Positions 52,667 through 61,572 of a DNA stretch of 64,000 bases are shown piece after piece. Each line of letters starts with the position of its first letter. The first letter of the stretch is position 1. The translations under genes were made by a program, and so were the position numbers. This stretch comes from Candidatus Palauibacter polyketidifaciens (GTDB taxonomy: Bacteria > Gemmatimonadota > Gemmatimonadetes > Palauibacterales > Palauibacteraceae), in the NCBI RefSeq assembly GCF_947581785.1, contig NZ_CANPVO010000013.1, positions 62,001-126,000 of the forward strand. Reading direction: 5' to 3'. The notes under the pieces are model-generated. The model was not told where the DNA came from, made no database searches, and worked only from the letters and a program-made list of their open reading frames with translations.

Positions 52667-53884
52667 CTACGAGGAATCTGAAGCGGGTGCCAACCCGACC
52701 AAGCCACTTGTCGGACCGGCGGGATCCCTATCGCCGTACAGGATCGAGACGATTTCCGCCGCGGGAAGCGCGCGGACACGCCGGGCCAGTCGGTATCGTC
52801 GCATACCAGCGTGGACGATATCAAGGCGGTCGAGGTTCAGCGTCTCCAGCGCCGACCGCATGGATCGAGTGAGCCGGGGCGCTTCCGAGCGCTTGACCTC
52901 GAAGCCGTAGCGCCGCGCTCCGTCCATCACGAGGAGGTTGAGTTCCGCCCCCGTGTGCGTGGACCAGTGGAAGCACCGCTCCGGCGACGCCCGCAGCAGA
53001 TGGGCGATCTGCTGGATGATAAACCCTTCCCACGAGGCCCCCACCTTGGGATGCGACACGACATCCGTCCGGTTGGTAAGCCCGAGCAGCGCGTGCAGGA
53101 TGCCCGAGTCGCCGATGTAGACCTTCGGGGATCGCACTTGGCGCCTGCTGATGTTCTCGAACCAGGGCTGGAGCTGCCGCACCACGAAGACCGAGGTCAA
53201 GAGGTCAAGGTACCGCCGGACCGTCGCGTGGGAGACGCCGAAGGCGCGCGCGAACTCGGCGCCATTCCAGATCTGTCCGTGCCAGTGCGCGAGCATCGCC
53301 CAGAAGCGGCGGAGCGTCGCCGATGGGATGGTGCTCCCGAGTTCCGGGAGGTCCCGTGCCAAGAGCGTACGGATGAACCCGTCGCGCCAGCGGCGGCTGG
53401 CGGGTTCGGACCGGGCGAGGTACGAGCGCGGGAATCCACCGCGCAGCCAGAGTCGCTCCAAGTCCTCCACCTCGGCGAGGCCGAAGCCGTCGAGTTCGTG
53501 GAACGCGACGCGGCCGGCGAGCGACTCCGACGTCTGCCGCAGAAGTTCGGGCGAAGCGCTTCCCAGCACGAGGAAGCGGGCCGGAGGACCGGGGCGGTCC
53601 GCGAGGACGCGCAGGAGCTGGAAGATGTCGGGCAGCCGGTGGACCTCGTCCAGAACCACGAGGCCCGCGAGCGGCCGCAGTTCTAGCCCGGGATCTTCCA
53701 GCCGTGCTAGATCGGCGGGATCCTCCAGGTCGAACCAAGCCACGGGCTCGGAATACGCCGCCGCCAGTTGCCGGGCGAGCGTGGTCTTCCCCACCTGCCG
53801 CGCGCCCAGCAGGGCGACGACGGGGAACTCTCCCAGCAGCAGCCGGACGCGGCTCAAATCGTGCTCTCGGGTGATTGCCATCAT
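52667..53884 (-). CDS. AAA_14/DUF4143 family ATPase
   Basis: The 405-residue protein has two adjacent start codons (ATG 53884, 53881). N-terminal ATPase domain: Walker A LLGARQVGKTTLARQL, AWFDLEDPADLARLEDP, Walker B GLVVLDEVHRLPDIFQLLR and sensor FLVLGSASPELLRQTSESLA. The middle winged helix (NGAEFARAFGVSHATVRRYL) and C-terminal DUF4143 nuclease-like fold (KVGASWEGFIIQQI, TGAELNLLVMDGARRYGFEVK, with the D/E...E-V-K arrangement) are intact. These orphan ATPases are common in accessory regions and their role is unclear. The start codons fall inside an inverted repeat, and the stop lies 49 bases before the methyltransferase. Confidence 0.9.
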   Translation of the reverse strand: MMAITREHDLSRVRLLLGEFPVVALLGARQVGKTTLARQLAAAYSEPVAWFDLEDPADLARLEDPGLELRPLAGLVVLDEVHRLPDIFQLLRVLADRPGPPARFLVLGSASPELLRQTSESLAGRVAFHELDGFGLAEVEDLERLWLRGGFPRSYLARSEPASRRWRDGFIRTLLARDLPELGSTIPSATLRRFWAMLAHWHGQIWNGAEFARAFGVSHATVRRYLDLLTSVFVVRQLQPWFENISRRQVRSPKVYIGDSGILHALLGLTNRTDVVSHPKVGASWEGFIIQQIAHLLRASPERCFHWSTHTGAELNLLVMDGARRYGFEVKRSEAPRLTRSMRSALETLNLDRLDIVHAGMRRYRLARRVRALPAAEIVSILYGDRDPAGPTSGLVGLAPASDSS

Positions 53885-53921
53885 TGAAATATGACTGGTT
53901 ACCGATCAGATTTCAATGATG
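53879..53921. promoter_or_regulatory. Perfect 12-bp inverted repeat over the DUF4143 ATPase start codons
   Basis: CATCATTGAAAT (53879-53890) and ATTTCAATGATG (53910-53921) are perfect inverted copies separated by 19 bases. The left arm contains both candidate ATG codons of the minus-strand ATPase. At DNA level it could be an operator for autorepression. In the mRNA it would fold into a hairpin that hides the start codons. No Shine-Dalgarno sequence is visible upstream of them. Confidence 0.65.
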
Positions 53922-54088
53922 TGGCATCCGCCCGTTGCATTCTGGAATGCTCGATGGTCTGGGCCGGGGTACGATCGGCTCGCCGAGACGAAAATGTCCC
54001 GCATGACCTCGACCTCGGCCTTGCCGGCGGGAGAGAAATGTGACATTCTGTCGTCACCGTCCAAACTCTCCGCTTGTCGAGGCCAGCC

Positions 54089-55366
54089 ATGTCCGCTCTC
54101 AGCCCGAGAGAACTTCGAGATCTTCGGGAAAGGCTCGGTTTCTCCCAAGGCGAGCTCGCGGACTGGCTCGCAGTAAGCCGACGGACGATTCAGCGATGGG
54201 AGAACGGCGACACGGCTCCGAACCATGCTACGGTGCTTGTTCTCCGCCGAGCCGCTGGCCGATCGGGCTCTCTTGGTATCGACGCACCAAGCTCCTCCGA
54301 CTTCACGTTCATCGATCTATTCGCCGGCATCGGCGGCATGCGCATCGGTTTCGAGGCGAACGGTGGGCGGTGCATCTACACCTCCGAGTGGGACCGGTTC
54401 TGCCGGCAAACGTACACGGCGAACTTCCCCACGACTCACGCGATCACCGGGGACATTCGCGACGTTGGCACATCTGACATCCCCTCTCACAACCTTCTGC
54501 TGGCCGGATTTCCGTGCCAGCCGTTCTCGGTCGCAGGCGTGTCCAAGAAGAATTCGCTTGGTCGACCTCATGGTTTTGCCGACGAGACGCAGGGAACGCT
54601 GTTCTTCGACATCGCACGAATCCTGCGGGATCGCCGACCGACTGCTTTTCTCCTCGAGAATGTGAAACATCTCCGGGGCCACGATCAGGGCCGTACGATG
54701 GACGTGATTCTGAGAACCTTGGAAGATGAGTTGGGTTATGTCGTCACCACTCGCGTAATCGACGCGAAATCGTTCCTGCCGCAGCACCGCGAGAGAATCT
54801 TCATCGCGGGCTTCGCAGAAGACACCGGCTTCTCGCTGGAGGCCCTCGAACTCCCTGACTCGACAAGAGGACCGAAGCTCGAGAGCGTACTGCATTCGGA
54901 GGATGGTACCGAGGAGGCGGAACCGCCGTTCACGGAAGGCGAACTCGCTGCGGTGTCGGGGAAGTACACGCTAAGCGATCACCTCTGGTCCTACCTGCAG
55001 GAGTACGCACGCAAGCATAGGAGCCGCGGCAACGGATTCGGCTTCGGGTTGGTCGGTCCGGCGGACACGGCGAGGACGCTTTCCGCGCGATACTACAAGG
55101 ACGGATCGGAGATTCTCATCCGCCAGAACGGCTCGAACCCGAGACGGTTGACCCCGCGGGAGTGCGCCCGGCTAATGGGCTTCGATGGACCCGGCCAGAA
55201 CGAATTCGAGATTCCAGTGTCGGATACCCAGGCGTACAAGCAGTTCGGCAATGCCGTCGCAGTGCCCGTCGTTTCCGCGATCGCCGCCGCGATGGCCCCC
55301 CACATCGTTTCGCTGGCCACCACTTCCGATCAGCTCGAGTTCATGCCCAGACTCCAGACCGCCTGA
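54089..55366 (+). CDS. DNA (cytosine-5) methyltransferase, EcoRII/Dcm type, with N-terminal HTH
   Basis: The predicted 425-residue enzyme starts at ATG 54089, GAGG six bases upstream. Residues 5-55 form an Xre-type HTH (LGFSQGELADWLAVSRRTIQ), as in several Dcm-like enzymes, where it can autoregulate expression. Catalytic motifs: DLFAGIGG (motif I, 76-83), GFPCQPFS with nucleophile C143, ENV at 190-192, QHRERIFIAG (motif VIII), and motif X FGNAVAVPVV. It protects DNA from the EcoRII-like endonuclease encoded two genes downstream, so the expected target is CCWGG, by inference from those partners. Confidence 0.93.
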   Translation: MSALSPRELRDLRERLGFSQGELADWLAVSRRTIQRWENGDTAPNHATVLVLRRAAGRSGSLGIDAPSSSDFTFIDLFAGIGGMRIGFEANGGRCIYTSEWDRFCRQTYTANFPTTHAITGDIRDVGTSDIPSHNLLLAGFPCQPFSVAGVSKKNSLGRPHGFADETQGTLFFDIARILRDRRPTAFLLENVKHLRGHDQGRTMDVILRTLEDELGYVVTTRVIDAKSFLPQHRERIFIAGFAEDTGFSLEALELPDSTRGPKLESVLHSEDGTEEAEPPFTEGELAAVSGKYTLSDHLWSYLQEYARKHRSRGNGFGFGLVGPADTARTLSARYYKDGSEILIRQNGSNPRRLTPRECARLMGFDGPGQNEFEIPVSDTQAYKQFGNAVAVPVVSAIAAAMAPHIVSLATTSDQLEFMPRLQTA

Positions 55367-55368
55367 AG

Positions 55369-55803
55369 ATGACAGACATCGTAGACGCACGAACCCGTAG
55401 TGCGATGATGGCGGGGATCCGTGGCAAGGACACGAAGCCCGAGATGCTCGTTCGCCGCTTTCTCCATCGCTCCGGCTTCCGCATCCGGCTTCATCACAAG
55501 GATCTGCCGGGACGACCAGACATCGTTTTGTCGAGATTTCGGACGGTCGTCGAAGTAAGGGGCTGCTTCTGGCATCGGCACGAGAACTGCCCTTTCGCCT
55601 ACATGCCGAAGTCGAACCGCGAGTTCTGGGAAGCAAAACTGAATGGGAATCGTGACAGAGATCTGCGTAACCGCCAGCTGCTCAAGGAGTTGGGTTGGAA
55701 GACCATCGAAGTCTGGGAGTGCGAACTTGGGGACGATCAGGTGCTGGAGGAGCTACCCGACCTCATCCGGGCCGGGCCTGTTGGGCTCCGTGGCCCCTCA
55801 TGA
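55369..55803 (+). CDS. vsr: Very short patch repair endonuclease Vsr
   Basis: This 144-residue endonuclease nicks beside T:G mismatches that arise by deamination of 5-methylcytosine. It has GIRGKDTKPEMLVRRFLHRS, GRPDIVL with metal-binding D51, VEVRGCFWHRHENCPF giving C66, H69, H71 and C74 (zinc and active-site residues), and SNREFWEAKLNGNRDRD. Length and residue numbers match E. coli Vsr. It begins two bases after the methyltransferase stop, as expected for its repair role at methylated sites. Confidence 0.95.
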   Translation: MTDIVDARTRSAMMAGIRGKDTKPEMLVRRFLHRSGFRIRLHHKDLPGRPDIVLSRFRTVVEVRGCFWHRHENCPFAYMPKSNREFWEAKLNGNRDRDLRNRQLLKELGWKTIEVWECELGDDQVLEELPDLIRAGPVGLRGPS

Positions 55804-55833
55804 GCGAACACCTCCTGTATTCTGGCTAGCTCC

Positions 55834-57051
55834 ATGAAGCGCGGAGAACTGCGGGACTACTTCCTGGGGATTGGCGCAAAGTACCTGTCCGCGGTCGATG
55901 CTGAACCAAAAAAATCAAACCAGCATGAGATCGGTGTGACAGCGTTAATGCGTGAGCAGTTCCTCGGAAGTGAGCGAAGGCGCTTTGTCGTCCGGTATGT
56001 CTGGCTGGGACAGGGTTCGGAGACGCTCACGGCCTACGACACTGCCACCTACTACGACACCCGAGAAAACCAGCCTCACCGTCGCCCGGAATGGCGGCTC
56101 TATTACCCCGCCAACGCCGTCACGGAATCCATGAACGCGGGCGACACGTTATTCCTCGGGCTGCGCAAGGATGGAGCCCTCTACTTCATCGTGTGCCCAC
56201 GCGGATCGACCAGCGAACAGCAGCTTTCGTGGCTCTTTGGTGTGCGCGCCGACGAGTCCTTCGTATCGCGAGATGTTCGCAGCGGCGAGCCCGAATTGGG
56301 TTTCGCCGCCGGATTCATCTTCGACGAACTCGGGATCGAGTTCGAAGAACCTTATGAGGCCGAACTCGACTCACTTGTCGAGGGATATGGTACCACGTTC
56401 CCGAAGACGGCTGAGTTTTCGGAACTCGCGCGCCGGAGCCTCTTTGATGTCGTGAGTCCCGAGGAAGACCCCGACGCTGCTCTTCTTGCTTGGTTGGATC
56501 ATGAGGAAGCTCTGTTCCGATGTCTCGAGAGGAGAGTCGTTGCCGACCGTATCGAGCGCGGCTTTGTACGAGAAAGTGGAGTCGATGTCGACGGTTTCCT
56601 AGGCTTTTCTCTTAGCGTCCAGAATCGACGGAAGTCACGAATGGGCCATTCCCTAGAGAACCATGTGGAGGCGATTCTCGTGGCGGCCAAGATCTCGTAC
56701 GTCCGCGGAGCCGTGACGGAGCACAATCACAGGCCGGATTTCCTGTTTCCCGACTCGGACGCATACCACGCCGCACCGGCCGGCGGGTCGGCATGCTTGG
56801 CGATGCTCGGAGTCAAGTCGACGTGCAAAGAACGCTGGCGTCAGGTGTTGGCCGAAGCCGAGAAAATCCCTCGAAAACACCTGTTGACGCTGGAGCCAGG
56901 GATATCCGAGCCTCAGACGCACCAGATGGATGCGTCCAACCTGCAACTGGTTGTTCCACGCGCCATCCATGCGAGCTACACCGATGAGCAACAGGGATGG
57001 CTGTGGAGCCTAGGGGAGTTTATTCGACACGTCGAGCGTGCGCCGGGATGA
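55834..57051 (+). CDS. EcoRII-type (type IIE) restriction endonuclease
   Basis: The 405-residue protein is the same size as EcoRII (404). The N-terminal effector-DNA-binding B3-like domain covers about 1-180 (RRRFVVRYVWLGQGSETL; RRPEWRLYYPANAV). The C-terminal PD-(D/E)XK domain shows GHSLENHVEAIL, RPDFLFPDSDAY with D302, and LGVKSTCKERWRQVL with K328 and K332, then KHLLTLEPGIS and LQLVVP. All catalytic residues of EcoRII are present, so it should cut before CCWGG (family knowledge; not tested). It closes a three-gene methyltransferase-Vsr-endonuclease operon, 30 bases after vsr. Confidence 0.93.
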   Translation: MKRGELRDYFLGIGAKYLSAVDAEPKKSNQHEIGVTALMREQFLGSERRRFVVRYVWLGQGSETLTAYDTATYYDTRENQPHRRPEWRLYYPANAVTESMNAGDTLFLGLRKDGALYFIVCPRGSTSEQQLSWLFGVRADESFVSRDVRSGEPELGFAAGFIFDELGIEFEEPYEAELDSLVEGYGTTFPKTAEFSELARRSLFDVVSPEEDPDAALLAWLDHEEALFRCLERRVVADRIERGFVRESGVDVDGFLGFSLSVQNRRKSRMGHSLENHVEAILVAAKISYVRGAVTEHNHRPDFLFPDSDAYHAAPAGGSACLAMLGVKSTCKERWRQVLAEAEKIPRKHLLTLEPGISEPQTHQMDASNLQLVVPRAIHASYTDEQQGWLWSLGEFIRHVERAPG

Positions 57052-57153
57052 TGGCACGTTGACGGGGGTCCGTAGGTTCGGGACGGGTCGAGCAGGCGCC
57101 GGGGCGGGAGCCCTCGCTCGTTCGCGAACCTTCACGGGAGTCTCAGCGACACC

Positions 57154-57414
57154 ATGGGAACGGATCTCATCGCCGACCTCATCCTGTCGGCCACGTTGAT
57201 CGGCGTTTGCGTCATCTTCTGCAGGCTGTCGCGCAACCTGCGCAAGGAACTGCGCGCTGAAATCCGCGGGGTGGACGAGCGCCTGGGCAACCGCATCGAC
57301 GCCGTCCGCGCCGAACTCGTGGAGACGCGGGTGGCCGCGGCGGACCGGGTCGCCCGCGTCGAGGGGCACCTGTTCGGAGTCCACCCGCCCGATCCCGAGA
57401 TCGATTCGAGCTGA
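57154..57414 (+). CDS. Small membrane-anchored coiled-coil protein
   Basis: The 86-residue protein has one N-terminal TM helix (LIADLILSATLIGVCVIFC), a basic stop-transfer (RLSRNLRKELR) and a predicted coiled coil (AEIRGVDERLGNRIDAVRAE; ADRVARVEGHL). It resembles the many short TM-plus-coil proteins of unknown role found across bacteria. The G+C content returns to the genome norm here, marking the right edge of the conflict island. The ribosome site is weak. Confidence 0.6.
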   Translation: MGTDLIADLILSATLIGVCVIFCRLSRNLRKELRAEIRGVDERLGNRIDAVRAELVETRVAAADRVARVEGHLFGVHPPDPEIDSS

Positions 57415-57514
57415 CGGGTTGCCCGCCGCCCGTCCTCGGGCCGACCTTCCCAACCTGCGAATCCCACAGGCGAAACTGCCCGATAGCCACCAGCCACCGG
57501 CACAAGGTGCGATC

Positions 57515-60500
57515 ATGATCGATTTCGAGAGACTCCACGCGAACCGGTACGCCCGCCGCGGCGCCACCTCCCGCTTCCCCGCCCTTCTCCTCGCGGGGAT
57601 GGCGAGTCTCGGCGCACTCGGCGTCCTCGGTACTCCCGGGGTGCTCGCCGCCCAGGACGGCGAGGATGACGAGGACGGCGCGCCCGAACTGAACTCCGGG
57701 TTCATCTCCGGCATCGGGTGGCGCAGCATCGGTCCCGCCATCGCGTCCGGGCGAATCGCGGACATCGCGGTGGATCCCACGGACCGGAGCGTGTGGTACG
57801 TCGCGGCCTCCTCCGGGAACGTGTGGAAGACGACGAACGCGGGAACGACCTGGACGCCGATCTTCGACGACTACGGCTCGTACTCCATCGGGGCTATCGC
57901 GCTCGACCCCAACGACCACCTCACGCTGTGGGTGGGGACGGGGGAGAACAACGGGCAGCGCTCGGTCGGGTACGGGGACGGCGTCTACAAGTCGATCGAC
58001 GGGGGGCGCTCGTTCCGGAACATGGGACTCGAGACCTCCGAGCACATCGGGAAGATCCAGATCCACCCGGACGATTCGGATGTCGTCTTCGTGGCCGCAC
58101 AGGGGCCGCTGTGGAACGCGGGCGGCGAGCGTGGGCTGTACCGAACGACCGACGGGGGCGAGACGTGGGAGCGCGTGCTCGAGATCGACGAGCACACGGG
58201 CGTGAACGAGGTCTATTTCGACGCGAGGAACCCGGACGTGATGTACGCCACGTCGTGGCAGCGGCGGCGCCACCAGTGGACGATGATCGACGGCGGGCCG
58301 GGCTCCGGAATCCACAAGTCGACGGACGGCGGGAATACGTGGCGCGAGATCAACCGCGGCCTTCCCTCGGGGGACAAGGGGCGCATCGGGTTCGCGATCT
58401 CGCCGCAGAGCCCGGACGTCCTGTACGCGATCGTGGAGGCGAGCGGCGACGCCGGGGGGACCTTCCGGTCGGAGAACATGGGGGAGAACTGGTCGCGGAC
58501 GTCGCGCTACCAGTCGGGCGCGCCGATGTACTACCACGAACTGTATGCGGATCCGCACCGCTTCGACCGCATCTACTCGCTCGACACCTTCCTGCAGGTG
58601 TCGGAGGACGGCGGAGAGACGTGGGAGCGGTTCCCGACGCAGGGCGTCCACGTGGACCATCACGCGCTGACGTTCGATCCGGACGACCCGGACCACCTCA
58701 TCCTCGGCAACGACGGGGGACTCTACGAGACGTGGGACTTCGGGGAGAACTGGCACTTCTTCCGCAACCTGCCGCTCACGCAGTTCTACAAGGTCGCGAC
58801 CTCGAACGACGAGCCGTTCTACTACGTGTACGGGGGGACGCAGGACAACAACACGCTCGGCGGCCCCTCGCGGACGGCCGACAACGCGGGGATCCGGAAC
58901 TCGGACTGGTACGTGACGCTGGGGGGCGACGGGTTCGACCCCGTCATCGACCCCGAGAACCCGGACATCATCTACTCCCAGCTTCAGAACGGCGTGCTGT
59001 CGCGCTTCGACCGCGTGTCGAAGGAACGGCTCGACATCCAGCCGCAGGAGGACGCGGACGGGCCGCCGCTGCGCTGGTACTGGGACGCGGCGCTCCACAT
59101 GTCGCCGCACGACAACCACCGCCTCTACTACGGGGCGCAGATCCTCTTCCAGTCCGACGACCAGGCCTCGACCTGGCGGCCGATCTCGGGCGACCTCACG
59201 CGCAACCTCGACCGCAACCAGCTCGAGGTGATGGGGCGGGTGTGGAGCGTGGACGCGGTCGGCAAGAACCGCTCGACGTCCGTGTTCGGGCACATCGTGG
59301 CGGTCTCGGAGTCTCCCTTCGTGGAGGGGCTCATCTACGCGGGCACGGACGACGGGCTCGTGCAGGTGACGGAGGACGGGGGCGAGAACTGGCGCGCGGT
59401 GGAGAGCTTCCCGGGGGTGCCGGACACGAGCTTCGTGCACGACGTGGAGGCGTCGCTGCACGATCCCAACACGGTGTTCGCCGTCATCAACAACTTCAAG
59501 CGCGGCGACTTCCAGCCTTACGTGCTCAAGTCGACGGACCGCGGGGTGACGTGGACCTCGATCTCGGGGGATCTCCCGGAGAATGGACCCGCCTTCTCGA
59601 TCGTGCAGGACCACGTGGAGCCGAACCTGCTCTTCCTGGGGACGGAGTTCTCGGCCTTCACGTCGGTGAACGGGGGCGAGTCGTGGATGGAACTGGGGAC
59701 GGGGCTGCCGACGATCCCGGTGCGCGAGCTGGAGATCCAGAAGCGGGAGGGTGATCTCGTCGCGGCGACCTTCGGGCGCAGCTTCTACGTGGTGGACGAC
59801 TACACGCCGCTGCGGGAACTCGCCGCGCGCTCGGACGAGATCCTCGCCTCGGACGGGCACATCTTCGACGTGAAGGACGGGGAGATGTTCCTGCGCTGGA
59901 GCCCGGGCGGGACGAACGGGGCGGACTTCTACACGGCGGACAACCCGGACTTCGGGGTCACGTTCACCTACTACGTGGGCGAGACGCTGCGGACGCGGGA
60001 GGCTGCGCGGCGGGCCGAGGAGAGGCGGGCGCAGCGGCGGGGGGAAGATACGCCCTATCCGACGTGGGAGGAGCTGGAGGCGGAAGACCGGGAGGAGGCG
60101 CCGAGGGTGTTCCTCACGATCCGGGACGACGACGGGAACATCGTGAACACGGTGAACGGGTCGACCTCGCGCGGCATGCGCCGGGCGACGTGGAACTACC
60201 GGTACCCGGGCTACAACCCGGTCACGGGCGGCGGCGGTGGCGGGGGCGGCTTCGGCGGGTTCGGAGGCGGGGGCGGCAACGGGCCCATGGCGTTGCCCGG
60301 GAGCTACACGGTGTCGCTCTCGCAGCGCGTGGACGGCGAGGTGACCGAGCTGGCCGGGCCGGTGCCGTTCGAGATCGCGCCCATGGGGGGCTCGGCGATC
60401 CCGCTCCAGGACCGGGCGGCGGTGCTCGCCTTCCAGCGACAGACCGGGGAGCTGCTCCGCGCCGTCTCCGGGACGCAGCGTGTGGCGGGGGCCGCGATGG

Positions 60501-60892
60501 CCCGCATCTCGGCCATGAAGCAGGCCCTGGACCGCTGGCCGTCGGCCGATCCGGCCCTCCGGCAGGAGGCCCGCGCGCTCGAGCTGCAGCTCCTCGACCT
60601 GCAGGAGACGCTGAACGGCTCGCGCACGCGGGCCTCCCGCGCCGAGCCCGAGATGCCGGGGATCGTGGCGCGCGTGAACCAGGTCGTGCGCGGCCACTGG
60701 AACGGCCTGCACGGCCCCACGCAGACGCACCGCGAGCAGTACCGGATCGCGAACGACGCATTCACCGCGCTCTATCCCGACATGCAGCAGTTGATCGAGG
60801 CGGACCTGCCGGCGCTCGAGGCGCGGTTGGAGGCGGCCGGCGTGCCGTGGACGACGGGCCGCGCGCTCCCCGACTGGCCGCCGAACGGGTAG
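57515..60892 (+). CDS. Large secreted BNR/Vps10-like beta-propeller protein
   Basis: The predicted 1125-residue exported protein starts at ATG 57515, with AAGGTG seven bases upstream. Leader FPALLLAGMASLGALGVLG ends near VLAAQ. Residues about 45-750 are sortilin/Vps10-type BNR repeats of the form SxDGGxTW (SSGNVWKTTNAGTTWTPIF; KSTDGGNTWREI; VSEDGGETWERF; VTEDGGENWRAV; KSTDRGVTWTSI). A Gly-rich linker (about 905-925) and a helical C-terminal region follow, seen in a common family of Gemmatimonadota, Acidobacteria and Bacteroidetes. It is annotated in databases as glycosyl hydrolase, though activity is unproven and no catalytic pair is obvious. Confidence 0.9.
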   Translation: MIDFERLHANRYARRGATSRFPALLLAGMASLGALGVLGTPGVLAAQDGEDDEDGAPELNSGFISGIGWRSIGPAIASGRIADIAVDPTDRSVWYVAASSGNVWKTTNAGTTWTPIFDDYGSYSIGAIALDPNDHLTLWVGTGENNGQRSVGYGDGVYKSIDGGRSFRNMGLETSEHIGKIQIHPDDSDVVFVAAQGPLWNAGGERGLYRTTDGGETWERVLEIDEHTGVNEVYFDARNPDVMYATSWQRRRHQWTMIDGGPGSGIHKSTDGGNTWREINRGLPSGDKGRIGFAISPQSPDVLYAIVEASGDAGGTFRSENMGENWSRTSRYQSGAPMYYHELYADPHRFDRIYSLDTFLQVSEDGGETWERFPTQGVHVDHHALTFDPDDPDHLILGNDGGLYETWDFGENWHFFRNLPLTQFYKVATSNDEPFYYVYGGTQDNNTLGGPSRTADNAGIRNSDWYVTLGGDGFDPVIDPENPDIIYSQLQNGVLSRFDRVSKERLDIQPQEDADGPPLRWYWDAALHMSPHDNHRLYYGAQILFQSDDQASTWRPISGDLTRNLDRNQLEVMGRVWSVDAVGKNRSTSVFGHIVAVSESPFVEGLIYAGTDDGLVQVTEDGGENWRAVESFPGVPDTSFVHDVEASLHDPNTVFAVINNFKRGDFQPYVLKSTDRGVTWTSISGDLPENGPAFSIVQDHVEPNLLFLGTEFSAFTSVNGGESWMELGTGLPTIPVRELEIQKREGDLVAATFGRSFYVVDDYTPLRELAARSDEILASDGHIFDVKDGEMFLRWSPGGTNGADFYTADNPDFGVTFTYYVGETLRTREAARRAEERRAQRRGEDTPYPTWEELEAEDREEAPRVFLTIRDDDGNIVNTVNGSTSRGMRRATWNYRYPGYNPVTGGGGGGGGFGGFGGGGGNGPMALPGSYTVSLSQRVDGEVTELAGPVPFEIAPMGGSAIPLQDRAAVLAFQRQTGELLRAVSGTQRVAGAAMARISAMKQALDRWPSADPALRQEARALELQLLDLQETLNGSRTRASRAEPEMPGIVARVNQVVRGHWNGLHGPTQTHREQYRIANDAFTALYPDMQQLIEADLPALEARLEAAGVPWTTGRALPDWPPNG

Positions 60893-60948
60893 GTGTCGGC
60901 TTTCGCGCGCGGGGTCGGCTCCGGTAACCCGGCGGGTGGCGGTCCCGC

Positions 60949-61476
60949 GTGAAGATCCTCTCGTACCTGTGGAAGACGATCGGGCCCCGGCGGGTGGGGC
61001 TCGTCGTCATGTGCGTGTACACCGCGTGGCTCGTCTTCTTCTACCGCTACCACTGGGTGGACGGAATCAACCTCCTCAACCACGAGGTCGGCCGCGTCGT
61101 CTTCTCGCCGCTGGCCCGGCTTTCGGCCGGCGGAGAAACGCTCGCCGTCCTGGCCGGACCGCTGCTTCAGCTCGCCGTGCCCCTCTACATCACGTACCGG
61201 CTGTGGCGGCGGGGGGAGGCGACTCCGGCGGCGGTGAGCGCGCTCTGGTCGGCCGAGAGCCTGATGTACGCGGCGGAGTCCATGGCCGGCGCGCACCGCC
61301 TTGCCCTCCCCGTGATCGGCGATCACTCGAACAACTGGCGCCTTCTCCTGGACCGCATCGGCGCCCTGGAGTCCGCCGAGCAGATCGGCCTCGCCCTCCA
61401 CCTCCTCGCCAGCGCCGCCGCCGTCGCCGCCGTCTGGTGGGCCATCCGCCTCGAGAATTTCCGGACCTCTGAGTAG
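60949..61476 (+). CDS. M50B-like membrane protein with degenerate HExxH motif
   Basis: The 175-residue membrane protein has a GTG start. Three or four helices are visible (VGLVVMCVYTAWLVFFYRY; LAVLAGPLLQLAVPLYITY; IGLALHLLASAAAVAAVWWA). The sequence INLLNHEVGRVVFSPLARLS sits where M50B-like proteins have HEAGH; here the last His is Arg, so zinc binding in the usual way is unlikely. GPLLQLAVPL also matches that family. It is probably an inactive or repurposed relative. It stands alone between the BNR gene and a small ORF. Confidence 0.65.
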   Translation: MKILSYLWKTIGPRRVGLVVMCVYTAWLVFFYRYHWVDGINLLNHEVGRVVFSPLARLSAGGETLAVLAGPLLQLAVPLYITYRLWRRGEATPAAVSALWSAESLMYAAESMAGAHRLALPVIGDHSNNWRLLLDRIGALESAEQIGLALHLLASAAAVAAVWWAIRLENFRTSE

Positions 61477-61572
61477 GGGCCACGGTACGGTCTCGAACCG
61501 GTGGGGTGGCGATCGTTCGCTCCGGCACAGATCATCTGGCCGGACTGATCACCCGAGATCGGAGGCACAACC

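Noticed and set aside
54021-54049. TTGCCG and CATTCT spaced 17 bases, a candidate promoter for the EcoRII-like operon
   Set aside because: Both hexamers are poor matches (the -10 is three of six), so it is not above chance.
57212-60730. Very long open frame antisense to the BNR protein gene
   Set aside because: It is Arg/His/Val rich without any domain, mirrors the sense codons, and is the usual by-product of high third-position G+C. The same applies to long antisense frames at 17806-19953, 35963-38887 and 31374-32996.
61477-61572. T-arm-like sequence GGTCTCGAACCGG suggesting a tRNA
   Set aside because: No matching acceptor, D or anticodon arms can be drawn around it in either direction.
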